The position numbers and the translations under genes were made by a program. A stretch of DNA of 64,000 nucleotides from an uncultured Ruegeria sp. (lineage in GTDB: Bacteria; Pseudomonadota; Alphaproteobacteria; Rhodobacterales; Rhodobacteraceae). Location of the stretch: positions 329,804 through 393,803 of the forward strand of contig NZ_CANMFF010000003.1 in the NCBI RefSeq assembly GCF_947497005.1, read 5' to 3'. This document shows, piece after piece, positions 45,208 through 54,437 of the stretch (within the stretch, counting starts at the first letter, position 1; every line of letters starts with the position of its first letter). The notes beneath the pieces are model-generated. The model ran no database searches and was not told where the DNA came from. It saw nothing but the letters and a program-made list of their open reading frames with translations.

Positions 45208-45777
45208 TTAAAGAGCCTTGCCTTCGATCTGAGGCTTCAGGCGATTCACGGCATTGGTTACTTCTTCGTGATGGGGATGTATAGCCAATGCGCGGGAATA
45301 GGCTTCATAGGCCTCTTCGGGTTGGCCAACCACTTCGAATATCAGGCCAAGGCCGTATATCGCTTCGTAATTGTTGGGGTTCAGCGTCAACGCATGTTCC
45401 AGATCTGCAGCGGCCATTCCAAACCGCTCGACCCCGAAAAAGGCTGACGCGCGCAGATGCCAGCCTTCGGCGAAGTCAGGAGCATGATCCGTCAGTGCAG
45501 TCAGATGATCAAGTGCAGCGTCCACGTCGCCGTCATCCAACGCTTCACGGCCCCGTTCCAGCAACAGATCAGCAGATGCCGAACCGGATTGTGACCACAG
45601 GGCCTGTAACTGCCGATCCAGGGCAAATGCCTGCTCCGGCGTCGACTCGGCAAGTTTCTGCAACAATTCACCCTCGTCCCTTGAATCCGCCTGTTGCGCA
45701 AAGCAACTGGTGGAAAACATGACTAGGACGGCAAGTGCCGCGACGGTACCTTTGAGATTGTGGTTTGCAATGCTCAT
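45208..45777 (-). CDS. Exported TPR protein
   Basis: 189 residues from the ATG at 45777 (MSIANHNLKG); upstream in-frame ATG at 45816 is less likely. Signal peptide ends near TSCFAQQ. Three or four tetratricopeptide repeats follow, for example WHLRASAFFGVERFGMAAADL and YEAIYGLGLIFEVVGQPEEA. Protein-interaction module, probably periplasmic; the partner is unknown. Divergent from the SCP2 gene. Confidence 0.85.
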   Translation of the reverse strand: MSIANHNLKGTVAALAVLVMFSTSCFAQQADSRDEGELLQKLAESTPEQAFALDRQLQALWSQSGSASADLLLERGREALDDGDVDAALDHLTALTDHAPDFAEGWHLRASAFFGVERFGMAAADLEHALTLNPNNYEAIYGLGLIFEVVGQPEEAYEAYSRALAIHPHHEEVTNAVNRLKPQIEGKAL

Positions 45778-45846
45778 AACAATAGTCAGTGTAGCGTTGC
45801 GACCGGGGATGTCCATTCACGGCGCACTAACAATATGAGGAAAAGC

Positions 45847-46137
45847 ATGAGCGAGATTCTTGAAAAGGCAGCAGCCGCGCTGAATGAAAAACTGGAAGGC
45901 GGCGCGTTTGATGCCTCGGCCAAGTTTGCTATCGCCGATCTGGGCGCAATCGTTTTGGACGCAGACGGTGCACGGGTCAGCGACGACGACGCTGAAGTTA
46001 CCCTGAGCGCTGACGCCGATACGTTCGAGCAGATCCTCAGCGGCGAACTGAATCCCACAGGTGCTTTCATGTCGGGCAAGCTGAGCGTCGATGGCGACAT
46101 GGGTGTTGCCATGAAACTTGCATCGGTGCTGGCCTGA
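45847..46137 (+). CDS. SCP2 sterol-binding-domain protein
   Basis: 96 residues from the ATG at 45847 with GAGGA upstream (an ATG four codons earlier is possible). Compact SCP2 fold: FAIADLGAIVLDADGARV, DDDAEVTLSADADTFEQILSGELNPT (in outline), FMSGKLSVDGDMGVAMKLA. Members bind lipids or fatty acyl groups. Its last base is shared with the next gene start (TGATG), so they are coupled; the neighbour is a lipid-type hydrolase. Confidence 0.9.
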   Translation: MSEILEKAAAALNEKLEGGAFDASAKFAIADLGAIVLDADGARVSDDDAEVTLSADADTFEQILSGELNPTGAFMSGKLSVDGDMGVAMKLASVLA

Positions 46138-47111
46138 TGAAACTGACGCCGGCCCCTTTGTTTGAAGACGTGGCCGGCGGACCCGCCGGTGGAAAAGCCC
46201 ACTGGTTGACGACGTCTGACCAAAAACGCATCCGCGTTGGTCACTGGCTTCCGAACGGCAAGGCACATGGCACAGTCATGTTGTTCCCCGGACGTACTGA
46301 ATACATCGAAAAATATGGCCGTACGGCTGGCGAATTCACGGATCGTGGTTTTGCGATGCTGGCCGTCGACTGGCGTGGTCAGGGTCTTGCGGATCGATTG
46401 CTGGATGACGCTCGGGTCGGCCATGTCGATCACTTTACCGATTACCAGCACGACGTTCAGGCGACTCTGGATCTTGCCAATGCTCTGGACCTGCCGAAAC
46501 CGTGGTACGTAATCGGGCATTCGATGGGCGGCGCAATCGGGTTGCGCGCCGTCATCGAGAAAGGGTGCTTTGCCGCATGCGCCTTCACGGGCCCGATGTG
46601 GGGAATTTTCTTCACGCCAGTCATGAAGCCGCTAAGCCGCGTGACCGCCTATTGGGGCACCGCGCTTGGCCTTGGTGAACGAACGCCACCGACGACAACG
46701 TTAGAAAGCTATGTGCTGTCACAACCGTTCGAGGGGAATGTTCTGACCCGCGATCCTGATATGTACAGGATGATGCAGGAACAGTTGAACGCACATCCCG
46801 AACTGGCACTTGGTGCGCCTTCAAACCTGTGGCTGCGCGAGTCTCTGGACGAATGTGCATGGTTGATGGAACAGCCCGCCCCCGAAACACCCGGCCTGAC
46901 ATTTCTGGGCAGCCATGAGCAAATCGTGGATCGCAAGGCCATACGGGCTCGTATGGCCAATTGGCCAAACGGGACGCTGATCGAAATCCCGAACGGCGAA
47001 CACGAGGTGTTGATGGAAGCACCGGACGTTCGGGGACCGGTTCTGGACCAGCTTGCCTCGCATTTCCTGGCCACCCAATCCAACGGTGCGTCCAAGCTGG
47101 TTTCCTCGTAA
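46137..47111 (+). CDS. Alpha/beta hydrolase, lysophospholipase-like
   Basis: 324 residues. Nucleophile elbow GHSMGGAIG gives the catalytic serine; oxyanion region FPGRTEYIEKYG, and late histidine in GEHEVLME with an acid in FLGSHEQIVDRKA. The pattern matches the Hydrolase_4/PldB group that cleaves lysophospholipids or monoacylglycerols. Coupled to the lipid-binding SCP2 protein just before it. No signal peptide. Confidence 0.88.
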   Translation: MKLTPAPLFEDVAGGPAGGKAHWLTTSDQKRIRVGHWLPNGKAHGTVMLFPGRTEYIEKYGRTAGEFTDRGFAMLAVDWRGQGLADRLLDDARVGHVDHFTDYQHDVQATLDLANALDLPKPWYVIGHSMGGAIGLRAVIEKGCFAACAFTGPMWGIFFTPVMKPLSRVTAYWGTALGLGERTPPTTTLESYVLSQPFEGNVLTRDPDMYRMMQEQLNAHPELALGAPSNLWLRESLDECAWLMEQPAPETPGLTFLGSHEQIVDRKAIRARMANWPNGTLIEIPNGEHEVLMEAPDVRGPVLDQLASHFLATQSNGASKLVSS

Positions 47112-47196
47112 ACCCTCTCACCTTTGGGATTGGCCGCTTGTGATCCGGGCGCGCCAGCCCTAGATGTTTGCAAAAGCAGTCTACAAAAGGTGATCC

Positions 47197-49017
47197 ATGC
47201 GCAACCTTCCCTTTCCTGTCCTTGACGCAAACGCAATGGGCGGCGCCGACAATTTGGGCAACCTTCCGGAATGGGATCTGAGCGATCTCTACGCATCGGA
47301 AACCGCACCCGAGTTGGAGCGCGATCTAGAATGGTTGGAAGGCGAATGTGCCGCCTTTGCTGCTGACTATGAAGGAAAGTTGGCAGAATTGGACGCTGCC
47401 GACTTACTGACCTGCGTGCAGCGCAATGAAAAGATCAACTCGATCGCGGGTCGGATCATGTCCTTTGCCGGTCTGCGGTATTATCAGCTGACCACCGACG
47501 CAGAACGGGCCAAATTCCTGTCCGACATGCAGGAAAAAATCACCGTTTTTACCACTCCGCTGGTGTTCTTCACGCTCGAGATCAACCGCATCGAAGACGA
47601 TGTGCTGAAAGCGCATTTCGAAGCCAACGCAGATCTTGCCCGGTACGAGCCCGTGTTCCGTCGCGTACGCGCGATGAAACCCTATCAGCTGTCTGATGAG
47701 CTTGAGAAATTCATGCACGATCTGGGCGTGGTCGGCGACGCGTGGGAGCGTCTGTTCGATGAGACCATTGCCGGTCTGACGTTTCACGTCGGCGGTGATG
47801 AGTTGAATATCGAAGGCACCCTGAATCTGCTGACCGAACAGGATCGTTCCAAACGTGAGGCAGCGGCGCGTGAATTGGCTTCGGTCTTTCAGGAGAACGT
47901 CAAAACCTTTGCCCGTGTTCACAATACGCAAGCCAAAGAGAAAGAAATTGTCGACCGCTGGCGCAACATGCCAACCGCTCAGACCGGGCGTCATTTGTCG
48001 AACGATGTCGAACCCGAAGTGGTCGAGGCCCTGCGCGAGGCGGTCGTGGCCGCCTATCCCAGGCTGAGCCATCGTTACTATGAATTGAAGCGCAAATGGT
48101 TGGGGCTGGACGTCATGCAGGTCTGGGACCGCAACGCGCCGCTGCCGATGGAAGACACACGCATTGTCAATTGGGACGACGCCGAAAAAACGGTGATGGA
48201 TGCCTATGACGCCTTTGACCCGCGCATGGGCGAAATCGCGGCCCCTTTCTTCTCGAAAGGCTGGATCGATGCTGCGGTGAAGCCGGGCAAGGCGCCGGGT
48301 GCTTTTGCCCACCCAACAGTTACTGATGTCCACCCTTATGTGATGCTCAACTATCTGGGCAAACCACGCGACGTAATGACCCTGGCGCATGAGCTGGGCC
48401 ATGGTGTCCACCAGGTACTGGCCGCTGATCAGGGTGAGATGCTGTCATCAACTCCGCTGACGCTGGCCGAAACCGCCTCGGTCTTTGGTGAGATGCTGAC
48501 CTTCCGCAAGATGCTGGACAAGGCCGAAACCCCTGAACAGCGCAAGGTGTTGCTGGCAGGCAAGGTCGAGGACATGATCAACACGGTGGTCCGCCAGATC
48601 GCCTTCTACGATTTCGAATGCAAGCTGCACGCCGCCCGTCGCGAAGGCGAGTTGACCCCGGATGACATCAACGCCCTTTGGATGAGCGTTCAGGCCGAAA
48701 GCCTTGGCCCCGCATTTGAATTCATGGACGGGTACGAGACCTTCTGGGCCTATATCCCGCACTTCGTGCATTCTCCCTTCTACGTCTATGCCTATGCCTT
48801 TGGCGATGGCCTCGTGAACGCGCTTTATTCCGTTTACGAAAGCGGCGCGGACGGGTTCGAGGAAAAGTATTTCGACATGCTCCGCGCCGGTGGCTCCAAG
48901 CATCACAAGGAATTGCTGGCCCCGTTCGGTCTGGACGCCAGCGACCCAAAGTTCTGGGACAAGGGCCTTTCGATGATCTCGGGCTTTATTGACGAGCTGG
49001 AGGCGATGGAGGGCTGA
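47197..49017 (+). CDS. pepF: M3-family oligoendopeptidase F
   Basis: 606 residues, ATG 47197. Zinc metallopeptidase with HELGH at residues 398-402 (LAHELGHGVHQ) and the third ligand in ETASVFGEMLTF. Cytosolic; cuts short peptides in protein turnover. Full family length. After its stop, 49018-49256 contains no gene; the first 40 bp hold a short CCCTCGACAGAGGG inverted repeat. Confidence 0.95.
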   Translation: MRNLPFPVLDANAMGGADNLGNLPEWDLSDLYASETAPELERDLEWLEGECAAFAADYEGKLAELDAADLLTCVQRNEKINSIAGRIMSFAGLRYYQLTTDAERAKFLSDMQEKITVFTTPLVFFTLEINRIEDDVLKAHFEANADLARYEPVFRRVRAMKPYQLSDELEKFMHDLGVVGDAWERLFDETIAGLTFHVGGDELNIEGTLNLLTEQDRSKREAAARELASVFQENVKTFARVHNTQAKEKEIVDRWRNMPTAQTGRHLSNDVEPEVVEALREAVVAAYPRLSHRYYELKRKWLGLDVMQVWDRNAPLPMEDTRIVNWDDAEKTVMDAYDAFDPRMGEIAAPFFSKGWIDAAVKPGKAPGAFAHPTVTDVHPYVMLNYLGKPRDVMTLAHELGHGVHQVLAADQGEMLSSTPLTLAETASVFGEMLTFRKMLDKAETPEQRKVLLAGKVEDMINTVVRQIAFYDFECKLHAARREGELTPDDINALWMSVQAESLGPAFEFMDGYETFWAYIPHFVHSPFYVYAYAFGDGLVNALYSVYESGADGFEEKYFDMLRAGGSKHHKELLAPFGLDASDPKFWDKGLSMISGFIDELEAMEG

Positions 49018-49256
49018 GACGCCCTCGACAGAGGGTGGTGACATCTGCCTTGTGGAAAAACCTGCCATGCCCGGCAATGTCGCACCCAAGGGGCTCTTGA
49101 ATGCCCTCTACGCGGGACAAAGTGGGCCTTTGCTACGCAAGCACCAGGGTCTGCTTTGGTTGGCAGACTCAAAATGTCCAAACGATAACTTGTCGACTTC
49201 AACTTCTTTTAGGGGCTACTTATTTTGAACTTGAGCGAAGCTAAGGAAATCTCGAT

Positions 49257-50357
49257 TTGCAAAATAATACATCTAACGACGAGCGGTTGCGCAGCTTAGA
49301 TCAACTCGCTTTGTTGGTCGAAAAACGGTCTTTAGCCGACTATGATTTCAAACGGGCAACAGGATCGCTCGCTCAAGACTTGGAATTTATTTCCGATGCA
49401 CTTCGCCGTGACACGACCGTATGGAAATTGAACAGGGCATTTCATGCTGTTCATGCACCAAGTTTTCTAGCGGTTATGTCGATGTTGGATAACATCGACG
49501 AAATGAAGTCGGTCAATGAAGACGAACGGCACCAGATTTACACTTCGATCAATCGTGCTGCACAGTTGGCATCCTCTGCGCGTGAACGGATCGAACAATC
49601 TGCGCTTACTGAGGCCAAGGTTGAACTGAGCGTGCTGGCCAACTATGCGCCGACGACCACACAGGAATTCAAGAAAGCGTCGCTCTTCGAACGTACTCGC
49701 GATGGCGTTTTGTCGGCCTCCAACACCACCCTGCAAAAGGCTAAGATCAGCGTTGAATCCGTTCCAAACGTGGTTGGAGCGCTGAAAGATGGTGTTTCGA
49801 CATCTCTTGAACGCGCGAACGCCGTCCCAATACTAGCATCCAATTTGCACCGGACGTTGGGCGGAATGATGTCAGATAACATCACAAAGCCAATTGGAAT
49901 GCGACTACAGGCCAGCGGCAAAGCACTCACGCACGGGGCAGGTGCTGGTGTTGGTTTTGGCGTTATGGCCGCAGTTCTGTTTCCTCCTTTACTTCCGGTC
50001 AGCGCTGGAGCAGCAATTCTAGTAGCGATGCGGTCTTGGCGTAAGGAAATGCAAAAGGCTCAAATGCTCAGCGGACGAGAGCGGGATGAACGGATTGCCG
50101 AACTAAAGGCAGAAAGGGACGCAGCCCTTCTTCAACTAACGAACGGTGCGCCTTCGGTTCAGATGGAAAACGAGGACCTTAGCTTGACGCTCGATGCCGA
50201 GACCGGAGAAGCGGACGCACTCATTTTGAAAGGGGAGCACGCAGGACGAACATGGTCTGATTTATCCCCTCTAGAAAAAGCCGAAACCGTTTCACTGTTT
50301 GCTCAGGGAGCCGATGCTCTTTTGAAGATTCTCGAATTTGGGAGCGAAAATCTCTAA
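49257..50357 (+). CDS. Unrecognised protein with central glycine-rich hydrophobic segment
   Basis: 366 residues from a TTG at 49257, with AAGGAA 8 bp upstream; a stop lies four codons before the start. No domain is recognised. Residues 1-215 are helical and polar. Residues about 222-250 (GAGAGVGFGVMAAVLFPPLL, then VSAGAAILVAM) form a glycine-zipper-like hydrophobic hairpin. A charged coiled-coil segment follows (RERDERIAELKAERDAALL), and the end is acidic. AT content and codon use are higher than in neighbours, which suggests recent acquisition. It could be a membrane-associated or EcsC-like protein, but this is a guess. Confidence 0.6.
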   Translation: MQNNTSNDERLRSLDQLALLVEKRSLADYDFKRATGSLAQDLEFISDALRRDTTVWKLNRAFHAVHAPSFLAVMSMLDNIDEMKSVNEDERHQIYTSINRAAQLASSARERIEQSALTEAKVELSVLANYAPTTTQEFKKASLFERTRDGVLSASNTTLQKAKISVESVPNVVGALKDGVSTSLERANAVPILASNLHRTLGGMMSDNITKPIGMRLQASGKALTHGAGAGVGFGVMAAVLFPPLLPVSAGAAILVAMRSWRKEMQKAQMLSGRERDERIAELKAERDAALLQLTNGAPSVQMENEDLSLTLDAETGEADALILKGEHAGRTWSDLSPLEKAETVSLFAQGADALLKILEFGSENL

Positions 50358-50433
50358 CTTCGCGAGAAGACTGCCGACATTCGTACAAAGCGCCGCATTC
50401 GATACTAAGGGCTCATAACAGCCATACCCGAGG

Positions 50434-50703
50434 TCACTTCAACTGACTGTCTTTCGACCCCCGCCGATTGACGCCGCCACGCGCCTTGAACGCGCCATCG
50501 CGCTCTTGTTGGCAATCCAGGCACAGTTTCGCGCCCGGCAGTGCAATACGTCGCTTTTCAGGAATCGGCTCTTCACACTCGGCACAATGGGTCAGGCTTT
50601 CGCCCTGGGGCCGCTTTTGCGCCTGCATCCGCGCCAATTCATCTGAAATCGACGCTTCGATCTGTTCGCTTACAGCGCCGTCGCGTGACCAACCTCCGGC
50701 CAT
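50434..50703 (-). CDS. DksA/TraR-type zinc-finger protein
   Basis: 89 residues. N-terminal helix (SISDELARMQAQKR) and the C4 zinc finger CAECEEPIPEKRRIALPGAKLC ending LDCQ (shown in part), as in short TraR-like proteins. Short DksA-like proteins bind the secondary channel of RNA polymerase; this one lacks the long coiled coil of DksA. Convergent with the unrecognised gene at 49.3 kb. Confidence 0.88.
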   Translation of the reverse strand: MAGGWSRDGAVSEQIEASISDELARMQAQKRPQGESLTHCAECEEPIPEKRRIALPGAKLCLDCQQERDGAFKARGGVNRRGSKDSQLK

Positions 50704-50761
50704 GGGTCATCTCCTGGACTTGTGACACTCAGGATAGCTGAGCCATTGGGAACAAGGCAAG

Positions 50762-51736
50762 TTACAGCGAAACGGCACCTTCGAACACACGATCAATTAC
50801 CTCTTGTGTCCCGCGAGAGAACTCCAGCGGACAGGGGTATTCTACCCCCTCCCGGATCGACCGGCAGAAGGCCTCGACCTGCAGCTTGTAATGGTCTGCT
50901 CCGGGAAACCGGGTGACCTGAACCTCAAGCCCAGGGCGATGCAACTCGACGCGTGCCTCGCCGAACACACGCGCATTGAACGGGGTCGTCAGACGGATCA
51001 AACCTGCCTCACCATGAAACACCATCTCCTGATGGGGATGCATCCGAATGGACACGTAGCTGGAATAGGTGAACCCGGGGAATTGCGCCCGAATTTCGGT
51101 AAAGATGTCGATATCATCCTGCCAACGGATTGCGGACTTTACCGAGACAGGCTCTTGCCCGGTTGCAAAGCGGACTCCGCCGATCACGTAGACACCGATG
51201 TCGCGCAATCCGCCGCCGCCCGTTTCAGCACGGTTTCGAATGTTCGTTGTATCTGCGCGATTGTCGAAACTGAACGCACCGGTCACGTGCACCAAATCTC
51301 CGATGGCACCATCAGCGATCAGTTTCCGCGCGAGCTGCCATTGGGGATGATGCACGATCATGTAAGCCTCGGCAGCAAGCAGGCCGCTTTGGTCCCGCTT
51401 TTGGATCAATGCGTCGAACTCATCCGCCTTCATCGTCATAGGTTTTTCGCACAGAACATGCTTGCCTGCGTCCAGCGCCTTCAGGCTCCATTCCGCATGC
51501 ATATGGTTCGGCAGCGGTATATAGACAGCATCGACACCGGAATCTGCCAACAGCGCGTCATAAGAGTCATACACCTGCGCATCCGGGCAAAAGGACAAGA
51601 ACGGATCTGCTTTGGCCGCATCCGAGGTTGCCAAAGCAGCCAATCGCGCGCCGTTCGCAGCATGAATAGCAGGGGCCATGTACTCGCGCGCAAATTTTGC
51701 GGCACCCAATACGCCAAATTGAACTGGTTTGTGCAT
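50762..51736 (-). CDS. Gfo/Idh/MocA-family NAD(P)-dependent oxidoreductase
   Basis: 324 residues from the ATG at 51736 (MHKPVQFGVLGAAKFAREYM); the frame extends to 51871 without support. N-terminal Rossmann domain (GVLGAAKFA; VYIPLPNHMHAEWSLKALDAG; CEKPMTMKADEFD) and C-terminal Gfo/Idh domain with GGGGLRDIGVYVIGG. Acts on a sugar or polyol-type substrate that cannot be named from sequence. Confidence 0.88.
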   Translation of the reverse strand: MHKPVQFGVLGAAKFAREYMAPAIHAANGARLAALATSDAAKADPFLSFCPDAQVYDSYDALLADSGVDAVYIPLPNHMHAEWSLKALDAGKHVLCEKPMTMKADEFDALIQKRDQSGLLAAEAYMIVHHPQWQLARKLIADGAIGDLVHVTGAFSFDNRADTTNIRNRAETGGGGLRDIGVYVIGGVRFATGQEPVSVKSAIRWQDDIDIFTEIRAQFPGFTYSSYVSIRMHPHQEMVFHGEAGLIRLTTPFNARVFGEARVELHRPGLEVQVTRFPGADHYKLQVEAFCRSIREGVEYPCPLEFSRGTQEVIDRVFEGAVSL

Positions 51737-51901
51737 TCCGCTCTCCTGACTTGCTAGTTTGCAAATTGCGCGGTCCCCAAGAGTTTCCGAGGGCGTGACC
51801 TGACAAAATATCATCAATGCAAAACTGTTCATTCTCGTAACATAGCTTCCGACCCGCTGCCACTTTTTCAAGCCTCAACATCAGATGCAGTCAACGTCGA
51901 C

Positions 51902-51936
51902 TCAAAAAGAAAACGCCCCCTGATCAACAGGAGGCG
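51902..51936 (-). terminator. rpoH terminator
   Basis: On the minus strand CGCCTCCTG-TTGAT-CAGGGGGCG forms a 9-bp stem with one G-T pair, followed by TTTTCTTTTT. It lies 61 bp after the rpoH stop and fits an intrinsic terminator well. The rest of the 261-bp gap 51737-51997 shows no gene. Confidence 0.85.
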
Positions 51937-51997
51937 AACTTCATTCACATAAACAGCGATCAACCATTTCGCGGGGCCGGCGAGGCAGATGGAACCG

Positions 51998-52894
51998 TCA
52001 GTTGGCTCCCAGCATGCCTTTTTCCCGCGCGAGATCCCGCATTTTCTTTTGCAGTTTCTCGAACGCACGCACTTCGATCTGGCGAATACGTTCGCGGCTG
52101 ACATTGTATTGCGTACTGAGATCTTCCAGCGTCACTGGTTGATCCAGCAATCTGCGCTGGGTCAGAATGTCCTTTTCACGGTCATTCAAAACGTCCAGGG
52201 CGGCCGCCAGCAATTCCCGGCGCGCTTCCAGTTCGTCACGTGCTTCGTAGTCGCCGGCCTGATCGGCATCTTCGTCCTCAAGCCAATCCTGCCATTGCAT
52301 CGTGCCTTCGCCTTCGGAACCGACCGTAGCGTTCAGCGATGCATCCCCACCGGACATCCGGCGGTTCATGCTGATCACTTCGTCTTCGGTAACGCCCAGA
52401 TCCTCGGCGATCCTCTTTACGTTTTCGGGGCGCAGATCACCCTCTTCCAGCGCACCAATGCGTGCTTTGGCCTTACGCAGGTTGAAGAACAGTTTCTTCT
52501 GTGCCGAAGTCGTGCCCAGCTTGACCATCGACCACGACCTCAGGACATACTCCTGAATCGAGGCACGAATCCACCACATGGCATAGGTCGCCAGACGGAA
52601 GCCTTTCTCGGGGTCGAATTTTTTGACCGCCTGCATCAGACCCACATTGGCTTCGGAAATCACCTCGGCCTGCGGCAGACCATAGCCGCGATAGCCCATG
52701 GCGATCTTTGCTGCCAGGCGCAGGTGCGATGTCACCATTTTATGTGCAGCTTCAGTGTCTTGCTCTTCGACCCAGCGCTTGGCCAGCATGTATTCTTCTT
52801 CCGGCTCCAGCAGGGGAAACTTGCGAATTTCCTGCATATAGCGGTTCAGGCCGCCCTCAGGCGTCGGCGCGGGGAGATTTGCGTAATTTGCCAT
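51998..52894 (-). CDS. rpoH: RNA polymerase sigma-32 factor (heat shock)
   Basis: 298 residues from the ATG at 52894 (MANYANLPAP). Region 2 with HLRLAAKIAMGYRGYGLP, EANVGLMQAVKKFDPEKGFRLATYAMWWIRASIQEY in outline, the RpoH box QKKLFFNLRKAK, and region 4 ending TLEDLSTQYNVSRERIRQIE. Directs heat-shock and stress transcription. Roseobacters usually have more than one RpoH; which paralogue this is cannot be decided here. Confidence 0.94.
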   Translation of the reverse strand: MANYANLPAPTPEGGLNRYMQEIRKFPLLEPEEEYMLAKRWVEEQDTEAAHKMVTSHLRLAAKIAMGYRGYGLPQAEVISEANVGLMQAVKKFDPEKGFRLATYAMWWIRASIQEYVLRSWSMVKLGTTSAQKKLFFNLRKAKARIGALEEGDLRPENVKRIAEDLGVTEDEVISMNRRMSGGDASLNATVGSEGEGTMQWQDWLEDEDADQAGDYEARDELEARRELLAAALDVLNDREKDILTQRRLLDQPVTLEDLSTQYNVSRERIRQIEVRAFEKLQKKMRDLAREKGMLGAN

Positions 52895-53039
52895 TATGAT
52901 GTCCCTCCGACAAATGTTTAAGTCTTTAACATAGGATATGGGTAAGAAACGCTTCCCATTCAAGAGGTGCTGCTAACAGTCTGGAATTAATCTTACGTTA
53001 AGGAAAGATAAAAAGCCCTTTTTCACAGGACTTTGCTTA

Positions 53040-54074
53040 TTATGACAGCGGTCTACACAGACCTTCAATAAGGTTTTGCATATCTTCCGGCAAGTCGGCC
53101 TCGAACCGCAGATTTTCACCAGTGACCGGATGTTCAAACCCCAATACGGCGGCATGAAGCGCCTGACGTGGAAAATCGCGAACAGCATCCGCTGAGGCCG
53201 GAGAAAACGCCTTGGCAGACAGTTTTCGCTTACCGCCATAAACCGGGTCGCCAACAAGCCCGTGTCCCGCATGGGCCATGTGCACGCGAATCTGGTGGGT
53301 TCGACCAGTCTCAAGCCAACATTCGATCAGAGCCAGACCCGCAGGTGTTCCAAAAGTTTTGACAACACGCGCACGCGTCACGGCGTGGCGCCCACCGTGG
53401 AACAGAACCGCCTGTCTTTGGCGGTCGGTCTTGTGCCGTGCAAGTTGCGTTGTCACGCGCATGATGTTGCCGGGTTCAAAGCTGATCCCTTTGACACCGC
53501 GCAGACGAGGGTCATTGGCATCCGGCACCCCGTAACACACCGCGCGATAATAGCGTTCAACACTGTGTGCCGCGAATTGATCGGCCAGACCGTGATGCGC
53601 TGCGTCGGATTTTGCGACAACCAGAAGACCGCTGGTTTCCTTATCGATCCGGTGCACGATACCAGGGCGTTTCACCCCGCCAACGCCCGACAAATCGTCC
53701 CCGCAATGATGTAGCAACGCGTTTACCAGCGTCCCGATTGGCGAACCCGGTGCGGGATGCACAACCATACCTGCAGGTTTGTTGAGCACGATTACGTCTG
53801 AGTCTTCGAAAACAACCTCAAGCGGGATATTTTCGGGGCCAATATGACTGTCTTCCGCCTCGGCCACGGCAATCGTGACCTGTGCGCCTTCAGGCACCTT
53901 GGCCCTGGGATCGCGTGTCTCGGTTCCATCGATCTGAACCGCGCCTTCTTCGATAAGGCGCGCCAGACGGGTACGCGACAGGTTTTCCCCGTCTGGCACA
54001 TCCCGGGAAAGCGCCTTATCAAGGCGAGGCGGCGGATTGGCCGCAATCTGAAACTCTATCTGGCGGGTGCCCAT
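53040..54074 (-). CDS. rluD: RluD-family 23S rRNA pseudouridine synthase
   Basis: 344 residues from the ATG at 54074 (MGTRQIEFQIAAN). N-terminal S4-like domain (RTRLARLIEEGAVQIDG) then the catalytic RluA-type domain with GIVHRIDKETSGLLVVAK, whose HRIDKETSGL block holds the catalytic Asp. C-terminal RTHQIRVHMAHAGHGLVGDPVYGG confirms the family. RluD modifies helix 69 positions in E. coli. Its ATG overlaps the ATG of the divergent gene by two bases. Confidence 0.93.
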   Translation of the reverse strand: MGTRQIEFQIAANPPPRLDKALSRDVPDGENLSRTRLARLIEEGAVQIDGTETRDPRAKVPEGAQVTIAVAEAEDSHIGPENIPLEVVFEDSDVIVLNKPAGMVVHPAPGSPIGTLVNALLHHCGDDLSGVGGVKRPGIVHRIDKETSGLLVVAKSDAAHHGLADQFAAHSVERYYRAVCYGVPDANDPRLRGVKGISFEPGNIMRVTTQLARHKTDRQRQAVLFHGGRHAVTRARVVKTFGTPAGLALIECWLETGRTHQIRVHMAHAGHGLVGDPVYGGKRKLSAKAFSPASADAVRDFPRQALHAAVLGFEHPVTGENLRFEADLPEDMQNLIEGLCRPLS

Positions 54075-54375
54075 GACTGTCCCTTCCGAACCCCAAGAAC
54101 CGCAGGAAACACCACAGTTGCGATTGCTGCGGCGTATGGTCATGCTATTGACCGCGGTGATGATTGGCGGGGTTCTAGTGACATTCGCCCTGATTGTCAT
54201 CCGCCTATCGGACCGCACCCCTACCCTGCCGGATCAGATCGAATTGCCGGACGGCGCCCGGGCGCAGGCTCTAACAATCGGCTCCAACTGGTACGCTGTC
54301 GTCACCGATGACAACCGTGTTCTGATTTTTGACAAGACCACCGGGAAACTGCGTCAGGACATAGCGGTCGAGTAA
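54073..54375 (+). CDS. DUF6476-like single-span membrane protein
   Basis: 100 residues from the ATG at 54073; a GTG at 54067 is an alternative. One transmembrane helix (MVMLLTAVMIGGVLVTFALIVI in outline) after a short cytoplasmic N-terminus, then a periplasmic part with WYAVVTDDNRVLIFDKTTGKL. The arrangement beside rluD is common in Rhodobacteraceae. Function unknown. Confidence 0.78.
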   Translation: MTVPSEPQEPQETPQLRLLRRMVMLLTAVMIGGVLVTFALIVIRLSDRTPTLPDQIELPDGARAQALTIGSNWYAVVTDDNRVLIFDKTTGKLRQDIAVE

Positions 54376-54437
54376 CCAACTGATCCGCACCGGCCACCCG
54401 TCCAGGTACCTTTCGCGTTCGAGGGCACAACCTCATC

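Noticed and set aside
47404..48411. 335-codon minus-strand frame
   Set aside because: Antisense shadow of pepF; the pepF strand has the HELGH motif and full family length.
51989..52921. 310-codon plus-strand frame
   Set aside because: Antisense shadow of rpoH; no ribosome-binding site and no family resemblance.
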